A DNA stretch of 64,000 bases. Origin: Burkholderia sp. 9120 (GTDB lineage Bacteria > Pseudomonadota > Gammaproteobacteria > Burkholderiales > Burkholderiaceae). Below, one piece after another: positions 9,122-17,618 of this stretch (position 1 is the stretch's first letter; the number at the start of each line of letters is the position of its first letter). The notes below the pieces were generated by a model that was not told the DNA's origin, ran no database searches, and saw nothing but the letters and a program-made list of their open reading frames with translations. The DNA lies in assembly GCF_000745015.1 (NCBI RefSeq), contig NZ_JQNA01000002.1:4898001-4962000 (forward strand). The letters run 5' to 3'. Position numbers and translations under genes: made by a program.

Positions 9122-9280
9122 ATGTTCACCGCATTCGCGCTATTAATCTGCGTGACGGCCGGCTTCGCGATTACGCGGGTGTCGACCGTAACAGCGCGAT
9201 CTAAAACGTCATGGCCGCCCGCTTTACTATTTTTTATCGTCACCGCCATACTGGCGTGTCCGTTCGTATGCCACTCCTGA
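9122..9280 (+). CDS. 52-residue two-helix membrane micro-protein
   Basis: An ATG-started frame of 53 codons encoding MFTAFALLICVTAGFAITRV at the N-terminus and PPALLFFIVTAILACPFVC near the end: two hydrophobic stretches of membrane length joined by a basic, Thr/Ser-rich turn. It follows an AT-rich promoter-like region, has a weak AGG ribosome site, and its TGA stop is merged with the GAGGAG site of the DUF2891 gene 10 bases later, which suggests coupled translation. I do not recognise a family. It could be a real small membrane protein or a chance frame; hydrophobicity and tight spacing favour the former. Confidence 0.45.
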   Translation: MFTAFALLICVTAGFAITRVSTVTARSKTSWPPALLFFIVTAILACPFVCHS

Positions 9281-9290
9281 GGAGGCGCCG

Positions 9291-10301
9291 ATGACCCTTC
9301 TACTGACTCCCGAACTCGCTTCCCGATTCGCCAATCTCGCGCTCGCTCACCTCACGCGCGAATATCCGAACAAGCTGACGCATTCGCTGGACGGGCCGCA
9401 AGACGTGCAGGGTCCGCGCGCATTGCACCCAATTTTTTACGGCAGTTACGACTGGCATTCGTGCGTGCACGGCTACTGGTTGATCCTGCATCTGCTCGAG
9501 CGTTTTCCCGATCTACCGGAAGCGGCGCGTATCGTCGCCGTGGTCGATGAACATTTCACCGCGGCCAATGTGGCCGGCGAGCGCGCGTATCTCGATCTGG
9601 CGCATAACCGCGGATTCGAGCGTCCCTATGGTTGGGCGTGGTTGCTGGCGCTCAGCGCGCAACTCGAATCGCTGAAACTCTCGGACGCCGCGCGCTGGGC
9701 GAAAACTTTCGCGCCGCTCACCGAGGTCTTTGTCGAACGTTTCGAGGAGTTTCTGCCGAAGGCCACTTACCCGTTGCGGGTCGGCACGCACTTCAACATG
9801 GCCTTCGCGCTGTCGCTCACGCTGGATTTCGCGCGGCAAACCTCGCGCGGATCGCTGGAAGCGTTGCTCGTCAGCACGGCGGAACGCTGGTTTCTGAACG
9901 ACGTGGCCTGTCAGGCATGGGAGCCTGCCGGCGACGAATTCCTGTCGCCGTCGCTCATGGAAGCGGAGTTGATGCGGCGCGTCTTGCCGCCGGCGCAATT
10001 CGTCGACTGGTTCGGACGCTTTCTGCCGGACATTGGCGCGAAAAAGCCCGCTACGCTGTTTGAACCCGTTACCGTGACGGATCGCACCGACGGCAAGATC
10101 GCGCATCTGGATGGCTTGAATCTGAGCCGTGCGTGGTGTCAGCGCTCATTGGCACGCGCGCTGCCCGCCGGCGACATTCGCCGCACGGTGTTGTTCGAGG
10201 CGGCCGAGCGGCATTTGCATAGCGCGCTGGCGCATGTGGCGGGCGACTATATGGGCGAGCATTGGCTGGGCACGTTCGCGACGCTCGCGCTGGAAGCGTG
10301 A
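9291..10301 (+). CDS. DUF2891-family protein
   Basis: 336 residues, strong GGAGG ribosome site. It matches the DUF2891 pattern: HPIFYGSYDWHSCVHGYW near residues 44-61, DLAHNRGFERPYGWAWLL in the middle, THFNMAFALSL, and a C-terminal HIS-rich stretch DGLNLSRAWC followed by DYMGEHWLGTFA. The regular pairs of aromatic and acidic residues along helices look like an alpha/alpha-barrel of the kind found in sugar-processing enzymes, but the biochemical role of this family is not established to my knowledge. No signal peptide, so it is probably cytoplasmic. It ends just before a bidirectional terminator. Confidence 0.75.
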   Translation: MTLLLTPELASRFANLALAHLTREYPNKLTHSLDGPQDVQGPRALHPIFYGSYDWHSCVHGYWLILHLLERFPDLPEAARIVAVVDEHFTAANVAGERAYLDLAHNRGFERPYGWAWLLALSAQLESLKLSDAARWAKTFAPLTEVFVERFEEFLPKATYPLRVGTHFNMAFALSLTLDFARQTSRGSLEALLVSTAERWFLNDVACQAWEPAGDEFLSPSLMEAELMRRVLPPAQFVDWFGRFLPDIGAKKPATLFEPVTVTDRTDGKIAHLDGLNLSRAWCQRSLARALPAGDIRRTVLFEAAERHLHSALAHVAGDYMGEHWLGTFATLALEA

Positions 10302-10355
10302 TGGCGGAGTTGGGGTGAGTTAAAGCTCGATCGCCCATTCAAGCGAGTAAAAAAT

Positions 10356-10415
10356 AGCGGCGCCCTCAGCGCGAAACGGTTTGACCTTCTACCGTTTTGC
10401 GCCAGGAGCGCCGCT
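10356..10415. terminator. Bidirectional intrinsic terminator
   Basis: A long inverted repeat with 25-base arms (10356-10380 and 10391-10415, about five mismatches) around a 10-base loop. It is followed by TTTTCT on the plus strand and preceded by AAAAAAT, which reads as a T run on the minus strand. It sits between the convergent DUF2891 gene and the PRC-barrel gene and should stop transcription from both sides. Confidence 0.85.
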
Positions 10416-10482
10416 TTTCTATTACTGCATCAGTTTGGACGCGTTGGCTGCGCCCAGCCGGCGATCACGCCGGCTTATTGCA

Positions 10483-10908
10483 TTACTGGGCCGTCAGCTT
10501 CTTCGGCTTCGGCGGCGCCTGAACCTTGTTGTACTGGAACTCGGGCGTTGCCTTCAACGCGTCTTTCGTCGCGCCGGCCAGATAGAAATTGCCGCCGCGA
10601 ATATCCAGCGCAGCGATAGGCACCGCGACGTCATGCGACGCCACGCCGAGGAATCCGCCTGCGGAGACGATGGCCGCCGACAGCGAACCGTCCGGCGCTA
10701 CCACCAGATCGCGCACCGTACCGATCTTCTCGTTCTGATCGTTGTACACAGCCTTGCCGAGAATGCTCTTCTTCACGCTCCAGCCGCTCAACAGCGCGGT
10801 GGATTGTTCGACCGTGACGCTCAGCGGCTGCGAGCCGGCGACTTGCGCCTGCGCGCCCAGGCTGGTTGCAGCAACTGCGACCGCAATCACAAGCTTGCTC
10901 AAAGTCAT
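10483..10908 (-). CDS. Secreted PRC-barrel domain protein
   Basis: 141 residues. The start at 10908 is supported by a GGAG site spaced seven bases upstream and gives a typical signal peptide (MTLSKLVIAVAVAATSLGAQAQ). The mature part holds one PRC-barrel: LLSGWSVKKSILGKAVYNDQNEKIGTVRDLVVAPDG, then a beta-rich half with VPIAALDIRGGNFYLAGATKDAL. PRC barrels are protein-interaction or RNA-processing-associated folds; exported versions in beta-proteobacteria are common and poorly characterised. The C-terminus is proline- and lysine-rich. A longer frame running further upstream exists but lacks a signal peptide and ribosome site. Confidence 0.8.
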   Translation of the reverse strand: MTLSKLVIAVAVAATSLGAQAQVAGSQPLSVTVEQSTALLSGWSVKKSILGKAVYNDQNEKIGTVRDLVVAPDGSLSAAIVSAGGFLGVASHDVAVPIAALDIRGGNFYLAGATKDALKATPEFQYNKVQAPPKPKKLTAQ

Positions 10909-10938
10909 ATCGTTTACTCCGTTCTTAGTAGACTTGAC

Positions 10939-10957
10939 CGGCGCGGAATCCGCGCCG
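10939..10957. promoter_or_regulatory. 19-bp palindrome between divergent PRC-barrel and polB genes
   Basis: CGGCGCGGA-A-TCCGCGCCG is a perfect palindrome with a one-base centre, about 30 bases upstream of the PRC-barrel start and 120 bases upstream of polB. It could be an operator or a hairpin in the PRC-barrel leader. Neither role can be proven from sequence. Confidence 0.4.
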
Positions 10958-11079
10958 AAGGAATCGCTGCATGACGATGATACAGACTGCGCGACGCGGT
11001 TGCACCCAGCGTGCCAGGACGCCATGCGCATAGCGGTAAAATTATGCATGGCGATGACGCCCGCATTAGAGGTGGCAGT

Positions 11080-13455
11080 TTGACTGAGCTTGAACAGGGT
11101 TTCATATTGACCCGGCATTGGCGCGACACGCCCGCCGGCACGGAAGTCGATTTCTGGCTGGCAACAGACAGCGGGCCTCGTCACATCCGCTTGCGCCCGC
11201 AACCATCGGTCGCGTTCATTCCGGCCGAGCATCGCGAGCGCGCCGAAACCGTGCTGCGCCGCGAAGCGCCGCTCGATCTGCGTCCGCTCGAATTGCGCGA
11301 CTTTCAGCATCGGCCGGTCATGGGGCTTTACTGTGCGCAGTACCGGCAATTGACGGGCTTCGAAAAGCGCCTGAAACAAGGCGGTGTCGACGTTTACGAA
11401 GCGGACGTTTTTCCGCCCGAGCGCTACATGATGGAGCGTTTCATCACGGCGCCGGTGTGGTTCGGCGGCGAGGCGCAAAACGGCGGTCCGCTGCTGAATG
11501 CGGAACTCAAACCGGCCACGGATTACCGGCCACCCTTAAAACTGGTCTCACTCGATATCGAAACCAGCGCGCATGCCGAGTTGTATTCGATCGCGCTCGA
11601 AGGATGCGGGCAGCGCCAGGTGTATATGCTCGGGCCGCCGAATGGTGATGCGGGTAATAAAGACGAACTCGACTTCGACCTCGACTACTGCGAAACCCGT
11701 GCGCTGTTACTGGAAAAGCTGAACGCGTGGCTGGAGAAGCATGATCCCGATGCGATCATCGGCTGGAATCTCGTGCAGTTCGATTTGCGGGTGCTGCAGC
11801 AGCACGCCGAACAATATCGCGTACCGTTGCGGCTCGGTCGCGGCGGTGCGGTGATGGAATGGCGCGAGCACGGTCTCAAGCAAAACCACTTTTTTGCGGG
11901 CGCTGCGGGGCGTTTGATTATCGACGGCATCGAGGCGCTGCGCTCCGCGACCTGGAGTTTCCCGTCGTTCAGTCTCGAACACGTGTCCCGCTCGGTGCTC
12001 GGCGAAGGCAAGGCGATCGACAATCCGTATCAGCGCATGGACGAAATCCAGCGCCGCTTCGACGAGGACAAGCCCGCGCTCGCGCGCTATAACCTCAAGG
12101 ATTGCGAGTTGGTCACGCGTATCTTCGCGAAGACCGAGTTGTTGCGCTTTCTGCTGGAGCGCGCCACGGTGACCGGTTTGCCCGCGGATCGCAGCGGCGG
12201 CTCGGTCGCGGCGTTCACGCATCTGTATATGCCGCGCATGCATCGGCAAGGCTACGTCGCACCGAATCTCGGCGACGTGGCGGGCGCCGCGAGTCCCGGC
12301 GGATTCGTGATGGATTCGCGGCCGGGGCTCTACGATTCGGTGCTGGTGCTCGACTACAAGAGTCTGTACCCGTCGATTATCCGCACGTTTCTGATCGACC
12401 CCGTCGGCCTCGTGGAAGGCATGCTGAATCCCGCCGACGATCAATCCGTGCCCGGCTTTCTCGGCGCCCGTTTCTCACGGTCACGCCATTGTTTGCCGTC
12501 GATCGTCGAACAGGTCTGGCAAGGGCGCGAAGTCGCGAAACGCGAGCACAACGCCCCGCTTTCGCAAGCGCTGAAGATCATCATGAACGCGTTTTACGGC
12601 GTGTTGGGTTCGACCGGCTGCCGCTTCTTCGATCCACGTCTCGCGTCGTCGATCACCATGCGCGGCCATGAAATCATGCACACCACGCGTGAGTTGATTC
12701 AGGGCCAAGGTTATGAGGTGATTTACGGCGATACGGATTCCACCTTCGTCTGGCTCAAACACGCGCATGACGAGGAAGACGCGAGCCGCATCGGCCGCGC
12801 GATCGTCGAGCATATCAACGCGTGGTGGCGGGAGAATCTGCAAGCGCGGTTCGGCATCGATAGCGCGCTCGAACTGCAATTCGAGCGCCACTACCAGCGG
12901 TTCTTCATGCCGACCATTCGCGGCGCCGAGGAAGGCAGCAAGAAACGCTACGCCGGTCTGACGATCCGGCCGGACGGTAGCGAAGACATCGTTTACAAAG
13001 GGCTCGAAACGGTGCGCACCGATTGGACGCCGCTCGCGCAGCAGTTTCAGCAGGAGCTTTACCGGCGCATTTTCAAGCAGCAGCCGTATCAGGACTATGT
13101 ACGCGATTACGTGCGCGATACGCTCGCGGGCAAACTTGACGATCAACTGGTGTATCGCAAGCGCCTGCGCCGGTCGCTCGGCGACTATGAGCGCAACGTA
13201 CCGCCCCATGTGCGCGCGGCGCGCGTGGCCGACGAGTTCAATCGTCGTCAAGGGCGGCCGCTGCAGTATCAGAACGGCGGCTGGATCAGCTATGTGATGA
13301 CGATCGCCGGACCCGAGCCGCTCGAAACGTTGCGCTCGGCGATCGACTACGAGCACTATCTCACGCGACAATTGCAGCCCGTTGCCGATGCAATCTTGCC
13401 GCTGCTGCGCGATGATTTTACGAGGTTGGTGTCGGGGCAAAGGCAGTTGTTTTGA
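11080..13455 (+). CDS. polB: DNA polymerase II (family B, PolB type)
   Basis: Replication-restart and translesion polymerase with proofreading, 791 residues from the TTG at 11080, close to the E. coli size. Motifs in order: exonuclease I SLDIETSAHAELY near residue 160, exonuclease II IIGWNLVQFDLRVL, exonuclease III YNLKDCELV, polymerase A DYKSLYPSIIRTF, polymerase B KIIMNAFYGVLGSTGCRFF and polymerase C YGDTDSTFVW. All catalytic Asp and Tyr residues are present, so it should be active. TTG follows AGAGGTGG; an in-frame ATG at 11044 is the alternative but has no ribosome site. I saw no LexA-type box upstream, so SOS control as in E. coli is not supported here. Confidence 0.92.
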   Translation: MTELEQGFILTRHWRDTPAGTEVDFWLATDSGPRHIRLRPQPSVAFIPAEHRERAETVLRREAPLDLRPLELRDFQHRPVMGLYCAQYRQLTGFEKRLKQGGVDVYEADVFPPERYMMERFITAPVWFGGEAQNGGPLLNAELKPATDYRPPLKLVSLDIETSAHAELYSIALEGCGQRQVYMLGPPNGDAGNKDELDFDLDYCETRALLLEKLNAWLEKHDPDAIIGWNLVQFDLRVLQQHAEQYRVPLRLGRGGAVMEWREHGLKQNHFFAGAAGRLIIDGIEALRSATWSFPSFSLEHVSRSVLGEGKAIDNPYQRMDEIQRRFDEDKPALARYNLKDCELVTRIFAKTELLRFLLERATVTGLPADRSGGSVAAFTHLYMPRMHRQGYVAPNLGDVAGAASPGGFVMDSRPGLYDSVLVLDYKSLYPSIIRTFLIDPVGLVEGMLNPADDQSVPGFLGARFSRSRHCLPSIVEQVWQGREVAKREHNAPLSQALKIIMNAFYGVLGSTGCRFFDPRLASSITMRGHEIMHTTRELIQGQGYEVIYGDTDSTFVWLKHAHDEEDASRIGRAIVEHINAWWRENLQARFGIDSALELQFERHYQRFFMPTIRGAEEGSKKRYAGLTIRPDGSEDIVYKGLETVRTDWTPLAQQFQQELYRRIFKQQPYQDYVRDYVRDTLAGKLDDQLVYRKRLRRSLGDYERNVPPHVRAARVADEFNRRQGRPLQYQNGGWISYVMTIAGPEPLETLRSAIDYEHYLTRQLQPVADAILPLLRDDFTRLVSGQRQLF

Positions 13456-13553
13456 GGCGGTGCTAGCATCGGGTACGGAGTCATACGATCAACAGTCGTC
13501 GCGATCAAATCTGCGGTGTCCGGCAGAAGCGGCCTACGTGAAGGAGTCGAACG

Positions 13554-14540
13554 TTGCAAACGGCAGACGAACCACAGCACGACGCGGCGAGCACGGCGGG
13601 TCGTGTATTTGCAGACGGCGCGCTCAGTATCGGACTCACGCTGCCCTTGCTGCGTCCGGGCACGATCGTGGCCGATTTCACGGAACAGGTCGCGCTCGCG
13701 CGCCTCGCCGATCAGCGCGGCTTCCGCGCACTCTGGATCCGCGACGTGCCGCTCAATAGCGCCGATTACCCGGACCCGGTCGGACACCTCGATCCGTGGG
13801 TATTGCTCGGCGCGCTCGCAGCGAGCACACAGCGTATCGCGCTCGCGAGCGGCGCGATCGTGCTCACGTTGCGGCATCCGTTGCATATCGCCAAGGCGGC
13901 ACTGTCCGTCAACACGCTGAGCGGCGGACGCTTCATTCTGGGTCTCGGTTCAGGCGACCGTCCGCCGGAATACGCGGCGTTCGGCCGACACGCCGACGAA
14001 CGGCGCGAACTCTATCGCGACCCCTGGGACACGGTGGCCGCGGCTTTGGGCACCCCTTCCCGCGTGATACCCGATCAAACGCCCGAAGGCGCGCCGACTT
14101 TCAATCTGCTGCCCGAGTCTACCGACACGGTGCCGTTGCTTGCGGTGGGTTCGGGTGGACAGAGCGTCGACTGGATTGCTCGCCATTCGTTGGGGTGGAT
14201 GACTTATCACCGCGAGCCCGATGCACAGCGCGCCCGCTACAGCATGTGGCGCGCGGCTGTCGAACGCGCGGCGCCCGGCGCGTTCCGCGCGTTCGGTGTC
14301 GCGATGCGGCTCGAACTCAGCCACGACCCGCATGAGCCGGTGCAACCTCTCTCGCTCGGCTATCGAACCGGACGGCATGCACTCGTTGCGATATTGAACG
14401 AGATGCGGGCCGGGGGCACGCATCATGTGACGTTCAATCTGTCGCCGGAACGGCCTGTTGCCGAGGCCATCGAGGAACTGGCGGACGAGGTGCTGCCGCT
14501 GTTTCATTTCGAAGGCCAGGATCGCATCGCAGACGCCTGA
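13554..14540 (+). CDS. Luciferase-like (LLM) flavin oxidoreductase
   Basis: 328 residues of the bacterial-luciferase TIM-barrel superfamily. The start is TTG at 13554, directly behind AAGGAG. Visible features are the N-terminal strand LSIGLTLPLLRPG, FTEQVALARLADQRGFRALWIRDVPL, the substrate-flavin segment IALASGAIVLTLRHPLHIAKAALSVNTLSGGRFILGLGSGDRPPEYAAFG and LLAVGSGGQSVDWIARHS. The SGDRPPEY stretch resembles the BA3436-type subgroup. It probably uses FMNH2 or F420-like reduced cofactor on a small organic substrate, but the substrate is unknown. It runs toward the phosphatase gene (convergent, 31-base gap). Confidence 0.75.
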   Translation: MQTADEPQHDAASTAGRVFADGALSIGLTLPLLRPGTIVADFTEQVALARLADQRGFRALWIRDVPLNSADYPDPVGHLDPWVLLGALAASTQRIALASGAIVLTLRHPLHIAKAALSVNTLSGGRFILGLGSGDRPPEYAAFGRHADERRELYRDPWDTVAAALGTPSRVIPDQTPEGAPTFNLLPESTDTVPLLAVGSGGQSVDWIARHSLGWMTYHREPDAQRARYSMWRAAVERAAPGAFRAFGVAMRLELSHDPHEPVQPLSLGYRTGRHALVAILNEMRAGGTHHVTFNLSPERPVAEAIEELADEVLPLFHFEGQDRIADA

Positions 14541-14571
14541 GCGCTCGCCGGTCTTCGAGTCGCTAGCAGAA

Positions 14572-15402
14572 TCAATCCACACGCCCGTCGATAAGCGCCG
14601 TCAACGGCCGATACAGGGCGCTACCCGCGGCGATGATCGGATTACCGCGTAACAGTCCGCCGTTCGCGAGGAAATCGTTCACCGTGCCGCCCGCCTCGCG
14701 CACCAGCACGATTCCCGCGAGGCAGTCCCACGAATTGATGTGCGGCTCGTAATAGCCGATCAACCGCCCCGCCGCGACATACGCCAGCATCAACGCGCCC
14801 GAGCCGTTGCGAATGAACATGCCGCCGTCGCCAAGTAGCCGATCGAGAAACGGCAAGAACGCCTCCCGCTTCAGCCGATGAGAAAAGCCCACGCCTAGCA
14901 GGCCTTCGCGAACGTTACGCGCCGGGCTGGCGTTTAACGGCGTCTCGCCGACAAACGCGCCGCGTCCTCGCGCGGCATGAAACAACTCGCCGCTGTTCGG
15001 ATCGAACACCACACCGATTAGCGGCTCGCCGTCCACCAGAATGCCGATCGACACGCACCACGCGTACAGGCCGTTCAGAAAGCAACTCGTACCGTCGATC
15101 GGATCGACCACCCAGACCACCCGCTCGCTCGACAACGTAGCGGATGCACCGGCCGCGCTTTCTTCGCCGAGAAACGCATCGTCTGGAAATGCCTCGCTCA
15201 CGGCTGTCCTGACAATACCCTCCACTTCCCGATCGGCAATGCTGACGAAGTCCTGCACGCCCTTATGCTCGACTTCGAGCGCGGCACGGTTGCGGAACAT
15301 CTGCAACGCGCGTTCGCCCGCTTGCTGGGCGATCTTGCGCGCAAGCGTATAGCGGGCGTCGAGCTCGATCGGGAGTGGTGTCGGCGATTCAATGACCGTC
15401 AT
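14572..15402 (-). CDS. Inositol monophosphatase-family phosphatase
   Basis: 276 residues of the Mg-dependent, lithium-sensitive phosphatase superfamily. The metal-binding motifs are present: GEESAAG (first Glu), VDPIDGTSCFLNG (DPIDGT core) and WDCLAGIVLVREAGG near the C-terminus. The usual DGTxNF reads DGTSCF, so the Asn is a Cys here. Substrates in this family include inositol phosphates, histidinol phosphate, PAP and fructose bisphosphate; the sequence alone does not choose. It stands alone on the minus strand, with the next gene on that strand far away. Confidence 0.8.
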   Translation of the reverse strand: MTVIESPTPLPIELDARYTLARKIAQQAGERALQMFRNRAALEVEHKGVQDFVSIADREVEGIVRTAVSEAFPDDAFLGEESAAGASATLSSERVVWVVDPIDGTSCFLNGLYAWCVSIGILVDGEPLIGVVFDPNSGELFHAARGRGAFVGETPLNASPARNVREGLLGVGFSHRLKREAFLPFLDRLLGDGGMFIRNGSGALMLAYVAAGRLIGYYEPHINSWDCLAGIVLVREAGGTVNDFLANGGLLRGNPIIAAGSALYRPLTALIDGRVD

Positions 15403-15796
15403 GCGTGCGCTCCAGCAAGTGCCAGGCTGTGAGTTTTGAACGGCAAATCGACCCGCATTTCACGCGAGAAAAACTGATTCAGACCATGGCGCACGACAAA
15501 GCTCTCCGGGTTCCGATTGAATGTTTGGCTGGCGCGACGGGCACCCACTGCGTTCCAGAAGCGCCTCTGTTACCTGCACCTGCACACGCGTGCAAACATG
15601 AGCACCGAGCATACCACGCCCGGTTAACACCCGCGATCACGTCGGTTTTTTCAGCGTCGCGTGACGGCGTTTTTTGAGGGATATACGACCTTTGCGCCAT
15701 CCGCGTCGCCTTCCATAATTTGCCTCGAAGATCAAACCGGTTGCGCTTTCAACCTTCGGCTTGATCAATCACGAAGCAGAAGAAAAGGACTTAACG
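15403..15796. other. Non-coding spacer upstream of the SDR gene
   Basis: About 390 bases without a convincing gene. Short frames on both strands lack family resemblance. A weak CGTC-GCGT-GACG hairpin followed by a T run near 15655-15677 could end a transcript; promoter signals for the SDR gene are not obvious. Confidence 0.4.
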
Positions 15797-16543
15797 ATGA
15801 GACTTAAGAACAAGTCAGCTTTGATTACAGGCGGTACGAGCGGCATCGGTCTGGCGACGGCCAGACTCTTCATTGCAGAAGGCGCACGTGTCGCGGTTAC
15901 GGGTCGAGACGAGGCCGCATTTGAGCGCGTGAAAGCCGAGCTTGGCGAGAATGCGCTCGTTCTCAAGGGCGACGTCCGCTCGATAGAAGACATGCGGTCA
16001 ATTGCCGCGGAGGTGAAAGAGAAGTTCGGCGGCCTGGATATCGTGTTCGCCAATGCGGGTTGGGCATTCCCGTCCCCGGTCAACGACATCGACGCACAGC
16101 TCTATGACGAGATCATGGACGTCAACGTCAAAGGCGTGGTGTTCACGCTTCAAGCGGTGTTGCCGGACTTGAGAGAAGGCGCCTCCGTCATTCTCAATAC
16201 GTCGTTCGTTGCGCAGACCGGCAAGCATGGCATCTCGTTGACCGCGGCGGCGAAGGCCGCCGTTCGGTCGCTTGCGCGCAGTTGGTCCTACGAGTTTCTC
16301 GACCGCAACATCCGCTTCAACGCGATTGCGCCCGGCGCGATCGACACGCCCCTGCTCGGCAAATGGGGAATGCCCGACGAGCAGGTTCGCAACCTCAAGA
16401 CCGAGTTCGCCAAAACCATTCCGGTGGGTCACATGGGCAAGGCCGACGACATTGCCTACGCGGCGCTCTATCTCGCCAGCGACGAATCCTGCTACGTCGT
16501 CGGCACCGAACTTGTCGTCGATGGCGGCGCCTCGCAACTTTGA
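15797..16543 (+). CDS. SDR-family protein lacking the catalytic tyrosine
   Basis: 248 residues with the short-chain dehydrogenase fold. The NAD(P)-binding motif TGGTSGIG is at 11-18, NAG at 86-88, the catalytic-type Ser in NTSFVA (136) and the C-terminal DGGASQL. The classic YxxxK is altered: the aligned residues read TAAAK (Thr149, Lys153), so the proton-donating Tyr is missing. The start at 15797 follows AAAAGGAC; an in-frame start 36 bases upstream is less likely. It is followed by the Tat-exported DJ-1 gene, 91 bases away on the same strand. It may be a binding protein or use other chemistry. Confidence 0.78.
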   Translation: MRLKNKSALITGGTSGIGLATARLFIAEGARVAVTGRDEAAFERVKAELGENALVLKGDVRSIEDMRSIAAEVKEKFGGLDIVFANAGWAFPSPVNDIDAQLYDEIMDVNVKGVVFTLQAVLPDLREGASVILNTSFVAQTGKHGISLTAAAKAAVRSLARSWSYEFLDRNIRFNAIAPGAIDTPLLGKWGMPDEQVRNLKTEFAKTIPVGHMGKADDIAYAALYLASDESCYVVGTELVVDGGASQL

Positions 16544-16634
16544 GGCTTCGGCTCTCGATTCCAGACCTCTCCCCGTCATCCCGGCCCGACCTGGCTGCGC
16601 TTGCAGAGAAGGCCGAAGCATAGGAAAAAACACT

Positions 16635-17489
16635 GTGACAGACCCCATCGACCACAACGCCTTCCCGGCGCAATCGATCAACACGCGCCCTTCCCGCCGC
16701 GATGTTCTCAAGCTCGGCAGTCTTGCCACACTCGGCGCCCTGCTGGGAGGCAGCGCCCTACTTGGCCGCGCCACGCCCGCTCTCGCCGAGGCGGCCAGTA
16801 CAGGAATACTTTCCCCGACCGAACCGCTCGACATCGTCATCGCGGTGTATCCCAACGGAACGCTTCTCGATTTTGCCGGCCCCAGCGAGGTTTTCCACTG
16901 GCTGCCCAATACCAACATTCGCTACGCAAGCCTGGACGGCGGTCCCGTGACCCTCGAATATGGCGTGGTGTATGGCAAGACTGAACGGCTCGCCGATGTT
17001 GCCAAGGCCGATCTGATCATGGTTCCCGGCGGCTCCGATCTGACGGCGCCGATGCAGCCGGCGTATCAGGCGCAGATCCGGCGTCTGGCGGACGGCGCCC
17101 GATATGTGACGTCGGTTTGCAATGGCTCGCTCGTGCTCGCCGCAACGGGCATTCTCAAGGGTAAGCGGAGCGCCTGCCATTGGGCCTTTATCAACGACCT
17201 GAAGGAATATGGCGCTATCCCCGTTCCGGACCGCTTCGTGGAAGACGACAACGGCCGGTTCATGAGCGGCGGTGGTATTACGGCGGGCATCGACTTCGCA
17301 CTGCGCGTCGCCGCGAAACTACGCGGTCAACAGGTCGCCGAATTCGCGCAACTCCTGATCGAATATGATCCCGCGCCGCCGTTCCATTCCGGTCATCCCA
17401 GGGACGCTCGGCCGGAAATCGTTGCGATGGTCGAAAAAGAACTGCCCGGTGCATCCAAAGGGCTCGCACGCATTCCGGGCATCCGCTGA
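16635..17489 (+). CDS. Tat-exported DJ-1/PfpI-family protein, isonitrile hydratase-like
   Basis: 284 residues from a GTG start. A twin-arginine signal is clear: SRRDVLKLG with Arg21-Arg22, then a hydrophobic stretch and ATPALA. The mature domain is DJ-1/PfpI: LLDFAGPSEVFHWLP (Asp79 aligns with the general base of isonitrile hydratases), VPGGSDL, and the nucleophile elbow VTSVCNGSLVLAATGILKG with Cys162. Isonitrile hydratases have Cys-Thr at this place; here it is Cys-Asn. Most family members are cytoplasmic, so Tat export is unusual. No in-frame ATG fits the Tat signal better than the GTG at 16635. The reaction is not proven by sequence. Confidence 0.72.
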   Translation: MTDPIDHNAFPAQSINTRPSRRDVLKLGSLATLGALLGGSALLGRATPALAEAASTGILSPTEPLDIVIAVYPNGTLLDFAGPSEVFHWLPNTNIRYASLDGGPVTLEYGVVYGKTERLADVAKADLIMVPGGSDLTAPMQPAYQAQIRRLADGARYVTSVCNGSLVLAATGILKGKRSACHWAFINDLKEYGAIPVPDRFVEDDNGRFMSGGGITAGIDFALRVAAKLRGQQVAEFAQLLIEYDPAPPFHSGHPRDARPEIVAMVEKELPGASKGLARIPGIR

Positions 17490-17618
17490 AACACCTGCAG
17501 GCAATCTGCACGAGGCCACACTGCTGGCCTCGATGAAGGCCGCATCCGACATTGCCTGATTCGCCTGCCCAATCGGATGCGGCCCTCTCCCATTCACCCC
17601 AGGATTTAAATTCATTCA

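Noticed and set aside
10909..11079. LexA box upstream of polB
   Set aside because: No CTGT-N8-ACAG element could be found by eye in the divergent gap.
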